This document shows, in pieces, positions 1 to 8,932 of a stretch of DNA of 64,000 nucleotides. A model generated the notes under the pieces. It had not been told where the DNA came from. It searched no databases and saw nothing but the letters and a program-made list of their open reading frames with translations. The position numbers and the translations under genes were made by a program. Numbering within the stretch: the stretch's first letter is position 1; the number at the start of each line of letters is the position of its first letter. Origin of the DNA: Hyphomicrobiales bacterium. Lineage in GTDB: Bacteria > Pseudomonadota > Alphaproteobacteria > Rhizobiales > Aestuariivirgaceae. Location: assembly GCA_025359215.1 (NCBI GenBank), contig JANYHE010000123.1:1-64000 (forward strand), in the 5' to 3' direction.

Positions 1-2613
1 GATGGCACCGCGCCTGACGGCACCCATGTGATTGATCTTTCTGATCCCGGCGTTCTCACCGCCGATGCCCCCACCATTACGCCGCTGATGCAACAGCCAA
101 AGATCAGCTTGGTCAAAACGCAAGACGCAGTGATCACTGACACGAACAGCAACGGCCTGAACGATGCTGGCGATGTGATCCATTACACATTCACCGTGTC
201 AAACTCCGGCAACGTGACACTGAGCAATGTGAACATTGTTGATAACTTGGTGGGTGCAACAGTGCAGGGCACACCACTGCTCACACTCGCACCCAACGCT
301 GTGGATGGCACAACATTCAAGGCGACTTATACGATCACAGCAGCGGACATGATTGCAGGTCGCGTGTCGAACCAAGCCACCGCCAATGGCACATCGCCCA
401 TCACCACGACCAATCCATCGGGCATCGCTGTGAGCGATCTCTCAGATAATCTCGATCCCACCAAGAACAATCCAACTGTAACGCCGCTCACAGTGCAGCC
501 CGCTTTGGCCGTGGTTAAGACGTTTGTTGGAATTACAGATCGTAGCAATGGCGGCCTTTCGGCAACGCCAGACGGCACCACAAACGCTGGTGACGTTATT
601 ACTTACACCTTCAAAGTGAAAAACACGGGCAATGTCACGTTGACCAATGTTTATATTACGGATGTCAATGCCGTCGTGGTGGGGGCTCACATTGCTTCGC
701 TGCCTGCAGGCAATGAAGATGACACCACCTTCACCGCATCCCATGTGATTACACCGACAGATGTTATTGATGGGCAAGTGAGCAACCAAGCTCAAGGCTT
801 TGGCACAGCGCCCGATGGCAGCACCAAGAGTGATCTTTCCGATGACTTAAGCTTCACCGAGAATGATCCAACCATCACCAAGTTCAACAACGCGCCAAAC
901 ATCGCACTTGTGAAAACCACAACCAGCATCACGGATACCAATAGTAATGGCATCAATGATGCTGGCGATATCATCCACTATGCACTGGTTGTGACCAACA
1001 CTGGCAACCTGGCCTTGATTAATGTGACTGTGACGGATGATAATGGCGTAGTCACCGTCAATGGCGGTCCATTGGCCTCACTTGCAGTTGGTGCAAGCGA
1101 TGCCACCACATTCAGCGCCACCCACACGCTCACCACGGCGGATGTGGCCGCAGGATTAGTTACAAACCAAGCCAAAGCTCATGCCTTCACCACGCAAACC
1201 AGTGGCGAAATCACCGATCTGTCAGACAGTGCCAGCACCACAGGCAGCTCACCCACCATCACGCCATTGCTGCAAGCTCCAGCCATAGCTTTGGTAAAGA
1301 CCGTCAGCAAAATTGAAGATACCAATGGCAATGGTCTCAATGATGTGGGCGACGTGATTGTCTATGCCTTTGCCATAACCAACACGGGTAATGTCGACAT
1401 CAATGATCTTGTCCTCACGGATGCCAATGCAACACTGCTGCCAAATCCAGCCACCCTGCCAACTTTGGCACCCGGCGCTGTGGATGCAAAAACGTTCACT
1501 GCACGCCACTTAATTACAATCGCTGATGCGCAAGCAGGCTTTGTGTCCAACACGGCTTTGATCAATGGCAAATCAGCTGCAGGCAAAGCAGTGGCCGACA
1601 CTTCCGATAAAGCCAGCGTGAATGGCAATGCGCCAACGGTAACGCCCGTTGTGGCCACCGTGCCTGTACTGACCAAGACGGCTTCTAAATCTGAGCTCAA
1701 GCGTGGCGAAACTGTTGTCTACACGATTACAGCATCAAATCTGGTGGGCGGCCCCTTCCAAATCACCGACATCATGCCGCCTGGCTTTGGTTATGTTGCA
1801 GGCACCGCCACCGTGAACGGCATTGCTGCAACACCAGTTGTGAATGAACGCAATGTGGCATTCGCGGGCCTGATGCCAACGGCAGGCAAGATCACACTTA
1901 AACTCAAACTGATGGCCTCAACCACATTGGGTGGCGGCAAGTTTGTGAACAATGCGCATCTGATTGATCCAGCCTCTGGCAAAGTCATCGCCACAGCCCA
2001 AGCCACTGTCACCATCACAGATGAACCCGTGTTCGATTGCAGCGACATTATTGGCCATGTGTTTGATGATAAAAACCACAACGGCTATATGGATGATGGT
2101 GAACTTGGTTTGCCCGGCGTGCGCGTTGTCACCCTTGATGGCACCTTGATCACCACGGACAGCAAGGGCCGCTTCCACGTGCCATGCGCCGCAATACCTG
2201 ATGCGTCCATCGGTTCCAACTTCTTGATGAAGCTCGATGTGCGCACGCTGCCAACCGGCTATCAAATGACCACTGAAAACCCCCGGGATGTGCGCGTCAC
2301 ACGCGGCAAGGTGACCGAGCTGAACTTTGGTGCAGCCTTGGATCACGAAGTGCGTGTTGACGTGACAGGCAAAGCTTTCGATCCAGACAGCACAGAGCTT
2401 ACAGCCCAATGGGCAACAGGCATCGATAAGCTGGTGGGTCTCCTCTGCAAGCAACATGGCAGGCTGCTGTTTGTTTATCATCGCGGTGGTGAGCCTGAAG
2501 ACTTGGCCCAAAGCCGCCTTGTCGCACTTGAAGATGACACGCGCGCCGCGTGGAGCGCTGGCCAGTGCAATTACAAACTTAAAATTTCCTCTCGCGTGGA
2601 GGACGGCAAATGA
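1..2613 (+). CDS. DUF11-repeat surface protein, C-terminal 870 residues (5' end outside window)
   Basis: The frame is open from base 1, so the N-terminus is missing. Four long repeat units begin near 97, 499, 895 and 1279, each opening with a P-x-[IL]-x-[LV]-VKT pattern and spaced 384-402 bases; a shorter fifth module begins near 1660. These are Ig-like DUF11 modules typical of exported surface proteins. Units 1, 3 and 4 carry a DTNxNGxxDxGD loop resembling a calcium loop; unit 2 has a longer, altered loop. Near 2040 an SdrD-B-like domain follows (DDKNHNGYMDDGE). The last 90 or so residues look like a degraded OmpA-like domain (FDPDSTEL, ATGIDKLVGLL). The stop overlaps the next start as ATGA, implying coupled translation. 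Likely a large adhesin or surface-layer-like protein; function inferred only. Confidence 0.8.
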   Translation, partial: DGTAPDGTHVIDLSDPGVLTADAPTITPLMQQPKISLVKTQDAVITDTNSNGLNDAGDVIHYTFTVSNSGNVTLSNVNIVDNLVGATVQGTPLLTLAPNAVDGTTFKATYTITAADMIAGRVSNQATANGTSPITTTNPSGIAVSDLSDNLDPTKNNPTVTPLTVQPALAVVKTFVGITDRSNGGLSATPDGTTNAGDVITYTFKVKNTGNVTLTNVYITDVNAVVVGAHIASLPAGNEDDTTFTASHVITPTDVIDGQVSNQAQGFGTAPDGSTKSDLSDDLSFTENDPTITKFNNAPNIALVKTTTSITDTNSNGINDAGDIIHYALVVTNTGNLALINVTVTDDNGVVTVNGGPLASLAVGASDATTFSATHTLTTADVAAGLVTNQAKAHAFTTQTSGEITDLSDSASTTGSSPTITPLLQAPAIALVKTVSKIEDTNGNGLNDVGDVIVYAFAITNTGNVDINDLVLTDANATLLPNPATLPTLAPGAVDAKTFTARHLITIADAQAGFVSNTALINGKSAAGKAVADTSDKASVNGNAPTVTPVVATVPVLTKTASKSELKRGETVVYTITASNLVGGPFQITDIMPPGFGYVAGTATVNGIAATPVVNERNVAFAGLMPTAGKITLKLKLMASTTLGGGKFVNNAHLIDPASGKVIATAQATVTITDEPVFDCSDIIGHVFDDKNHNGYMDDGELGLPGVRVVTLDGTLITTDSKGRFHVPCAAIPDASIGSNFLMKLDVRTLPTGYQMTTENPRDVRVTRGKVTELNFGAALDHEVRVDVTGKAFDPDSTELTAQWATGIDKLVGLLCKQHGRLLFVYHRGGEPEDLAQSRLVALEDDTRAAWSAGQCNYKLKISSRVEDGK

Positions 2614-5600
2614 AACAGGAAAATAAAATGACCGGTTTTGCATTTGCAAACATGTTGCGCCGTGGCGCAGCCAGTTTGGCCATTGCTATAGTTTTGGGCC
2701 TTGCAGTTCCTGCTTCCGCCAATGAATTGCCGTTTTCGATCAGCGTCGATGGCACCAAGATTGATGGCAGCACAGGAGCCATTGATAGCGCCCAAAAGAC
2801 TGATGTTGATTTGGCCAAGATGGACATTCAAGTGAAGTTCGATGGCCTTGGCGTTAAACCCACGCTGAATGTTTCAACCTTCCCGCCACAAGTCTCCTAT
2901 AAAGTGGGTGAAACTGTTCGCTTTCTTGCCAGCTTCAATTATGCGGCGTGGATTCAGCGTGGTGAAATTCGCATCTATGATCATAACCAAGAATCAGCGG
3001 ATCGGCCATTTGCGGTGCTGCCGATTTCAAAATTGGGAGCTGCCGAGTGGCAATTGCCAGCTGATGCCCCAGCCGACATGGATTATGTCTTGCGCGTGTA
3101 TGATGCCGATGGCCGCTATGATGAAACCCGCAGCTTGGCTTTGTCCAAAACCGACAGCACTTTAAGCAAAGATAGAAATGCCGCAGCGGCCATTGCGCCG
3201 GGCTATGGTGATGACCAAACCGCCATTCGCAACATCAGTGTCTATGGCGGTGCTGTGACAGTTTATGGCAAAAATATTCCCGAAGGCCATGAAGTGACAG
3301 TGGCTGGCGAACCAGTGCCCGTTGATGACAAAAATGGCTTTGTGGTCCAGCGCATATTCCCACCCGGCAATCACCCTATTGATATTTCTGTGATGCAAGA
3401 TGGCGTTGGCATGGAATTCAGCCGCGATGTGGAAGTGCCAGAAAATGAATGGTTCTACATTGCACTGGCCGATTTCACCGCGGGCCATAATTTTGGCAGT
3501 GGCATTGTTGAGCACACATCAGGCGACGAGTTTGACAAGACTTGGACGCGTGGCCGCTTGGCTTTCTATCTCAAAGGCAAAATCAAAGGACAATATATTT
3601 TAACGGCTGCCGCAGACACTGGCGAGGGTAGCTTGAAGAATATGTTCAAGGGCCTCGATGGTAAAAATCCGCGAGAATTTTTGAAGCGCATCAACACCAA
3701 TGATTATTACCCGGTCTATGGCGATGACTCGACTGCTATTGAAGATGCGCCCACGCGCGGCAAATTCTATGTGCGGTTTGAAAAGGGCCCAAGTTCTATC
3801 ATGTGGGGTAATTTCCGCACCAATATCACAGGCACCCATTTCCTGAAATCCGAACGTGCCCTTTATGGTGCCAATGCTGTCTACCGCTCTGAGGCTGTAA
3901 CCAAGGATGGCGAAGCGAAAATTGCAGGCGATGCCTATGCCGCTCAACCTGGCACTGTGCCGCAGACTGACACATTCCGTGGCACGGGTGGCTCAGCCTA
4001 TTTCCTCAAACATCAAGATATCACCCAAGGCTCAGAAACTGTCACCCTTGAAACCCGCAATTCGATTACGGGCTGGGTGGTGGATCGCAAGACGCTGACC
4101 TACCGCGATGACTATGAATTTAATTATATTCTTGGCGTTCTCACGTTGCGCAGCCCATTGGCTTCCACCACATCGGGCGGCAATGAAAACTATGTCTTGG
4201 CTCATTATGAATATGCGCCCGTTGCCACCGATAAAAATGCATTTGTGATCGGTGGCCGCGCTGAGGCTTGGGTGGGGGATCATGTGCGGGTTGGCGTTTC
4301 GGCCATGCGTGAAAAAGAGCAAACTGCAAACCAAAAAGTTTACGGCGCAGACGTTCGCGTGCAAAAATCAAAAGATACGTATGTTGAAGCCGAACTGGCC
4401 CAAAGCAGTGGCCCCGGCTTTGGCTCGACTTATTCTGCAGACGGCGGTTTGAGTTTGCAAACCACAGCCGGCACAGGAACGGTGGGCACGAAGGCCAATG
4501 CATGGCGCATTGAAGGGGCTGCCTCGCTTGATGAACTCACCACAGGCAGCCTGAAGGGCCATGTGGGTGCACGTTATGAAAATTATAGCGCGGGCTTTTC
4601 TTCGGTTGATACGCAAGCGCCAAAAGCGCGACAATTGTTTGGTGCTGATGCTGATGTGAAGCTGGGCGAAAAGTCAGCCTTTAAAGTCACCTACAGTGAG
4701 TCTCATATAAATGATGGCGAGCGTGATCGTCAGGGTGATGCAAGGTTGACAACGCAGCTGTCTGACCATTGGTCTGTAGAGCCTTATGGCCGCTATACCG
4801 AAAAAACCGACACACCGTCCCTCACTGATGAGCACGGCAGAAGAGCCGATGTCGGCACAAAGCTCGCCTACACTTGGAATGCCGACAAGCAGGCTTATGT
4901 GTTTGCTCAAGTGACTGCCGTGCAAACCGGCACCATGAAGAAAGATGATCGGGCGGGCGTTGGTGTTAAGACCAAAATCACTGACCGCATCACTGCCTCT
5001 GGCGAAATTTCAACGGGCACCCAGGGCCTCGATGCAACCGTGGCGCTGGCCTATGAACCCAGCTCTGATAATCGTTATTATTTAGGCTACCGGCTTGATG
5101 CCTCGCGTTCGTCGTCGACCAGCATTCCTTATGCTTTGAATGGTAATGATTTAGGCACCATTGTGATGGGCGCCCGCAAGAAAATGGGCGATGATTGGCT
5201 TGCCCATGCTGAAGATAATTTTGATATATTTGGCAGCCGTCGTTCTGTAACGCAAACTTATGGCATCACTTATACCCCAACACCCGAATGGCTTTTGGAT
5301 GGTGGCGTCGAAGTGGGCCGCGTCTATGACAACACCATAGATCCTGTAACATTATTGAAGAATAAAAACTTTGATCGTCAAGCCGCTTCACTGTCAGCCA
5401 CCTATCACAATAAAGAGGGATTGGACGCCAAAATAAAAGGCGAAGCCCGTTATGATTATGCCGATGATGGTTCCAGCGAAATCATGTCATATTTGCTGCA
5501 AGCAGGCTTTGGCGCAAAAATGTCTGAGAATTGGCGTGCACTGGCTAACCTCGATGTCATCAAAGCCAGTGCCACCGACTCCACCCGCGATAGCGACTAC

Positions 5601-6116
5601 ACCGAAGGGTCGTTTGGCTTTGCCTATCGCCCCGCCGATAATGATCGTCTGAATGCGCTGGTTAAATATGCTTATGTTTATGATAATCCGGGCTCTGGCC
5701 AAGTGGGTGTAGACGGCACCACATCCAGCCCCGCACAAATGTCCAACATCTTCTCAGCTGATGCCACTTATGATCTCACCAACAGCTTGAGCATTGGTGC
5801 CAAATATGGCTTCCGCATGGGTGAAACCCGTGACCGCACGGCAGGGGCCACATGGGAATCATCACAGGCCCATCTCGGAATTATCCGCGCTGACTTGCAT
5901 ATTGTGAATGAATGGGATGCGCTGATCGAGGGCCGCGTGCTCTGGTCGCCCACAACCAACAGCACAGATTATGCTTTCTTAGCTGCCATTTACAAGCAGT
6001 TGGGTGATAATTTCAAAGTGGGCATTGGCTATAACTTTGGCTCGTTCTCCGACGATCTGCGCGATCTTGTGCATGATGATCAAGGCGTGTTCATCAATGT
6101 GATTGGCAAGTTCTAA
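2610..6116 (+). CDS. Large outer-membrane beta-barrel protein paired with the DUF11 protein
   Basis: 1168 residues. The ATG overlaps the upstream stop and GGAGG lies just before it; a second ATG at 2628 is an alternative. A Sec signal peptide ends near residue 37 (VPASA). Residues about 60-290 look like beta-sandwich extracellular or periplasmic modules. Near residue 365 there is a YYPVYGDDS segment followed by long alternating hydrophobic and polar strands to the C-terminus, which ends in Phe (VIGKF), as expected of a BAM substrate. It most likely sits in the outer membrane as anchor, exporter or partner of the preceding repeat protein; that role is inferred from coupling alone. No TonB box, plug domain or POTRA repeat is obvious. 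Confidence 0.75.
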   Translation: MKQENKMTGFAFANMLRRGAASLAIAIVLGLAVPASANELPFSISVDGTKIDGSTGAIDSAQKTDVDLAKMDIQVKFDGLGVKPTLNVSTFPPQVSYKVGETVRFLASFNYAAWIQRGEIRIYDHNQESADRPFAVLPISKLGAAEWQLPADAPADMDYVLRVYDADGRYDETRSLALSKTDSTLSKDRNAAAAIAPGYGDDQTAIRNISVYGGAVTVYGKNIPEGHEVTVAGEPVPVDDKNGFVVQRIFPPGNHPIDISVMQDGVGMEFSRDVEVPENEWFYIALADFTAGHNFGSGIVEHTSGDEFDKTWTRGRLAFYLKGKIKGQYILTAAADTGEGSLKNMFKGLDGKNPREFLKRINTNDYYPVYGDDSTAIEDAPTRGKFYVRFEKGPSSIMWGNFRTNITGTHFLKSERALYGANAVYRSEAVTKDGEAKIAGDAYAAQPGTVPQTDTFRGTGGSAYFLKHQDITQGSETVTLETRNSITGWVVDRKTLTYRDDYEFNYILGVLTLRSPLASTTSGGNENYVLAHYEYAPVATDKNAFVIGGRAEAWVGDHVRVGVSAMREKEQTANQKVYGADVRVQKSKDTYVEAELAQSSGPGFGSTYSADGGLSLQTTAGTGTVGTKANAWRIEGAASLDELTTGSLKGHVGARYENYSAGFSSVDTQAPKARQLFGADADVKLGEKSAFKVTYSESHINDGERDRQGDARLTTQLSDHWSVEPYGRYTEKTDTPSLTDEHGRRADVGTKLAYTWNADKQAYVFAQVTAVQTGTMKKDDRAGVGVKTKITDRITASGEISTGTQGLDATVALAYEPSSDNRYYLGYRLDASRSSSTSIPYALNGNDLGTIVMGARKKMGDDWLAHAEDNFDIFGSRRSVTQTYGITYTPTPEWLLDGGVEVGRVYDNTIDPVTLLKNKNFDRQAASLSATYHNKEGLDAKIKGEARYDYADDGSSEIMSYLLQAGFGAKMSENWRALANLDVIKASATDSTRDSDYTEGSFGFAYRPADNDRLNALVKYAYVYDNPGSGQVGVDGTTSSPAQMSNIFSADATYDLTNSLSIGAKYGFRMGETRDRTAGATWESSQAHLGIIRADLHIVNEWDALIEGRVLWSPTTNSTDYAFLAAIYKQLGDNFKVGIGYNFGSFSDDLRDLVHDDQGVFINVIGKF

Positions 6117-6156
6117 GGTCTGGGCTATTCATCGACTAAAGAATTGCGAGAACCCC

Positions 6157-7359
6157 ATGAACCTTGCCAAAGTGCCAAGCATTGAAGACCTGCGCCAGAT
6201 TTACCAGCGCCGGGCCCCTAAAATGTTTTACGAATATTGCGATACGGGTTCTTATACAACGAGCACGTATCTCGATAATTCTGCGGCCTTCTCCAAGTAT
6301 AAACTGCGGCAACGCGTGGCGGTAAACATTGATGGCCGCAACCTGAAAACCAAAATGATCGGCCAAGATGTAGCAATGCCTGTAGCTTTCGCGCCCATTG
6401 GCTCCGGCGGAATGCAATATGCCGATGGCGAAATTCATGCCTGCCGTGCGGCGCAAAAAGCAGGCCTTCCCTACACACTTTCCACCATGAGCATTTGCTC
6501 GTTGGAAGAAGTGGCAAAGAATGTTGATAAGCCATTTTGGTTTCAGCTCTATGTAATGCGCGACCGTGAGTTTACGAAAAACATGATCGCCAGAGCCAAG
6601 GCCGCGAAATGTTCGGCATTGGTGCTCACGCTCGATTTGCAAATTTTAGGGCAGCGCCACAAAGACGTAAAGAACGGATTATCATCACCGCCCAAACTCA
6701 CATTGCCCAATATTCTGAATATGATGACCAAGCCGGCGTGGTGTTTGGGCATGCTGGGCACAAAAAATCGTCAATTTGGCAACATCGTTGGCCATGCCAA
6801 AGATGTGAGCGACATTGCCTCGCTCAATGAATGGGCCAATCACCAGTTTGACCAATCGCTGGATTGGACTTCAGTTGATTTCATCCGCAAGCAATGGGAT
6901 GGAAAATTAATCCTCAAAGGCATTAATGATGTGGAGGATGCCAAGATCGCAGCCTCGCTCGGCGCAGATGCAATTATCGTTTCCAACCATGGCGGCCGCC
7001 AATTAGATGGTGCATCCGCCACCATTGATATGCTGGGCCCCATTGTCGATGCGGTGGGTGACAAGGTTGAAGTGCACATTGATTCAGGCATTCGCACCGG
7101 TATGGATGTTTTGAGAGCCATGGCATTGGGGGCCAAAGGCACTTACATTGGCCGCGCTTATATTTATGGGTTGGGAGCGGCAGGCGAAGCAGGTGTCACC
7201 CGGGCCATCGAAATCATCCGCAATGAATTAGATATCAGCATGGCTCTGTGTGGCGAAACTGATATCACCAAAGTGGGCAGACACAATTTGCTGATGCCGA
7301 TCCCCACGCACATGCTGCCCGTCGATGCCCCTGCAAAACCGCGTAAAACCAAACGGTGA
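6157..7359 (+). CDS. lldD: FMN-dependent alpha-hydroxy-acid dehydrogenase (L-lactate dehydrogenase type)
   Basis: 400 residues from ATG 6157; the frame is open to 6103 but that would overlap the previous gene and add residues not seen in the family. It oxidises an L-2-hydroxy acid, probably L-lactate, to the keto acid with FMN. Visible family marks are YEYCDTGSY near the N-terminus, APIGSGGMQYADGE, the GQRHKDVKNG loop, the catalytic-base segment VSNHGGRQLDG and the FMN-phosphate site DSGIRTGMDVLRAMALGA. Substrate cannot be fixed from sequence: glycolate or mandelate are alternatives. It runs into the next gene with a 35-base overlap, suggesting one operon with the unknown protein and the FAH-family enzyme. 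Confidence 0.88.
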   Translation: MNLAKVPSIEDLRQIYQRRAPKMFYEYCDTGSYTTSTYLDNSAAFSKYKLRQRVAVNIDGRNLKTKMIGQDVAMPVAFAPIGSGGMQYADGEIHACRAAQKAGLPYTLSTMSICSLEEVAKNVDKPFWFQLYVMRDREFTKNMIARAKAAKCSALVLTLDLQILGQRHKDVKNGLSSPPKLTLPNILNMMTKPAWCLGMLGTKNRQFGNIVGHAKDVSDIASLNEWANHQFDQSLDWTSVDFIRKQWDGKLILKGINDVEDAKIAASLGADAIIVSNHGGRQLDGASATIDMLGPIVDAVGDKVEVHIDSGIRTGMDVLRAMALGAKGTYIGRAYIYGLGAAGEAGVTRAIEIIRNELDISMALCGETDITKVGRHNLLMPIPTHMLPVDAPAKPRKTKR

Positions 7360-7921
7360 ATTAATCGCAACACCGGAACGGGGCACCATGATGGGCAATC
7401 GTGGTGGCAAGTTTCACCGTGACGATAAAACACTTGGCGCGCGCCGTTGGGCCAGCACCCATTGGATTTGCTGTGATCTTCATTGGAAAGACCAACACCA
7501 CGAACCCATGGGGCAGGGCTATACATCGTTGTTTTTTCTCGATGAAGTAACAGCCCTTGCAGCAGGCCACCGCCCGTGTTTTTTCTGTCGCAGAAAAGAG
7601 GCGAAAAAATTTCTGAAGGGTTGCCGTGTGAATGAGTTTGATCAGCAAATTCATGAGGAGCGCCTTATCCTTCTCCGCAAAGCGGGGAAGGTGGACGCCG
7701 CACGCGGACGGATGGGGCCCTTGCCACAAGGCACCATGCTCAAAATCAATTCCGAGTTCTTCGCACTCAAAAACAACCGCCTCCTGCAATGGTCCTTTTC
7801 CGGCTACACAAATTCAATCGCCCTGACTGAAGGTAAAGTTTTGACTCCGCCTTCAATCATTGCCATTTTACAATCCGGCTATGAACCACGCTGGCATGAG
7901 TCGGCCAAACAATGGGATTGA
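7325..7921 (+). CDS. Conserved alphaproteobacterial protein of unknown function
   Basis: 198 residues. The start at 7325, inside the end of the dehydrogenase gene, is preferred over ATGs at 7388/7391 because the opening QNRVxPxG, a P-x-RG segment and GNRGGKFH look like the conserved beginning of a protein family I recall from alphaproteobacterial genomes. Other marks are RWASTHWICCDLHW, FFLDEVTALAAGHRP and CFFCRRKEAKKF. Two CC or CxxC pairs could bind metal but nothing proves it. No signal peptide or membrane segment. Its position between an oxidising dehydrogenase and an FAH-family enzyme, overlapping the first and 3 bases from the second, suggests shared expression. Confidence 0.75.
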   Translation: MPLQNRVKPNGELIATPERGTMMGNRGGKFHRDDKTLGARRWASTHWICCDLHWKDQHHEPMGQGYTSLFFLDEVTALAAGHRPCFFCRRKEAKKFLKGCRVNEFDQQIHEERLILLRKAGKVDAARGRMGPLPQGTMLKINSEFFALKNNRLLQWSFSGYTNSIALTEGKVLTPPSIIAILQSGYEPRWHESAKQWD

Positions 7922-7924
7922 AAC

Positions 7925-8770
7925 ATGAAACTCTTGCGCTATGGCAAACTCGGTAAAGAAAAACCAGGCATTCTCGATTCTGAAGGCCGCATCCGCGATC
8001 TGTCGACCCATGTCAGTGATATCGAAGGCGCCACCATCAGCCCCAAGGCGCTGGCCAAACTGAAGAAGATTAAAATTGAAACTCTGCCCTTGGTCAAAGG
8101 CAAGCCGCGCATTGGCGCTTGCGTGAATAAATCATCGAAGTTCATCGCCATTGGCTTGAACTATGCCGATCATGCCGCTGAATCTGGCATGGCCTTGCCC
8201 AAAGAACCTGTGGTGTTCACCAAGCAAGTGAATTGCATTTCCGGCCCGAACGACATTGTCACCCTGCCGCCCAAATCTAAGAAGGGTGACTGGGAAGTGG
8301 AGCTGGGCGTGATCATCGGCACCAAGGCCAAGAACATCAAAAAGGCGGATGCGCTGAAATATGTAGCAGGCTATTGCACCATCAATGATTTGTCTGAACG
8401 TGAATTTCAGGCTGAGCGTTCCGGCCAATGGACCAAGGGCAAATCTTATGACACGTTCGGCCCCATCGGCCCTTGGTTGGTGACGGCAGACGAAGTGAAA
8501 GACCCGCAGAATTTGAACATGGGATTAGAGCTGAACGGCAAGCGCGTGCAAACTGGCAACACCAACACCATGGTGTTTGGCGTGGCGCATATCGTGGCTT
8601 ATCTCAGCGAATTTTTCACGCTGATGCCCGGCGATATCATCACCACAGGCACGCCGCCCGGTGTGGGCATGGGCATGAAGCCTCCCAAATATTTAAAACC
8701 CGGCGATAAAATGAAAATCTGGATTGAAGGTCTGGGTGAGCAAAATCAGGTTGTGGTGAGAGACAAATAA
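7925..8770 (+). CDS. Fumarylacetoacetate hydrolase (FAH) family protein
   Basis: 281 residues. This family cleaves or hydrates acylpyruvate-like compounds with a divalent metal. The fold marks are present: SKFIAIGLNYADHAAESG with its conserved His, the metal ligands in DWEVELGVIIG, TINDLSEREFQ, and GDIITTGTPPGVGMGM near the C-terminus. The first 75 or so residues form the small N-terminal domain of the ureidoglycolate-lyase / 2-hydroxyhepta-2,4-diene-1,7-dioate isomerase-like subgroup. The exact substrate cannot be told from sequence. It is the last gene of the unit beginning with the alpha-hydroxy-acid dehydrogenase; a palindromic repeat starts 11 bases after its stop and may end or protect the transcript. 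Confidence 0.88.
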   Translation: MKLLRYGKLGKEKPGILDSEGRIRDLSTHVSDIEGATISPKALAKLKKIKIETLPLVKGKPRIGACVNKSSKFIAIGLNYADHAAESGMALPKEPVVFTKQVNCISGPNDIVTLPPKSKKGDWEVELGVIIGTKAKNIKKADALKYVAGYCTINDLSEREFQAERSGQWTKGKSYDTFGPIGPWLVTADEVKDPQNLNMGLELNGKRVQTGNTNTMVFGVAHIVAYLSEFFTLMPGDIITTGTPPGVGMGMKPPKYLKPGDKMKIWIEGLGEQNQVVVRDK

Positions 8771-8781
8771 CTCCGCTGCCA

Positions 8782-8863
8782 GTCATCCCGACGAAAGTCG
8801 GGACCCAGAGATCCACGCGCGGTATTTGCAGTAAGTCTGGGTCCCGTCTTTCGACGAGATGAC
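8782..8863. repeat. Palindromic repeat A (REP-like), upstream of hisS
   Basis: Left arm 8782-8809 and right arm 8836-8863 are inverted copies with three differences in 28. Each arm folds on its own: CCCGAC-GAAA-GTCGGG in the left arm. The same element with perfect arms lies at 10449-10534, and a diverged member at 43980-44074. Arms begin GTCAT and end GGGACCCAG, a pattern I recognise as a common alphaproteobacterial intergenic repeat. It can act as a transcript end for the FAH gene. Confidence 0.85.
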
Positions 8864-8910
8864 TGAGATTTTGTAATTGTTGCCGAACTCCACAGCTTCC
8901 ATTACAAGCC

Positions 8911-8927
8911 TCTCAAAATAATTGAGA
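8911..8927 (+). promoter_or_regulatory. Small inverted repeat covering the hisS ribosome-binding region
   Basis: TCTCAA-AATAA-TTGAGA forms a weak six-pair stem whose right arm holds the GAGA that is the only visible Shine-Dalgarno sequence, six bases before ATG 8933. It could mask the site in mRNA or be an operator; chance is also possible as the stem is AT-rich. Confidence 0.3.
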
Positions 8928-8932
8928 TTGAT

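Noticed and set aside
97..1660. DNA repeats in the DUF11 gene as a CRISPR or satellite array
   Set aside because: The period is about 390-400 bases, in frame and diverged; they are protein modules.
1918..2649. Open frame of 243 codons on the minus strand within the DUF11 gene
   Set aside because: It lies antisense to a clear repeat protein, has a His/Cys-rich composition typical of a shadow frame, and no family resemblance.
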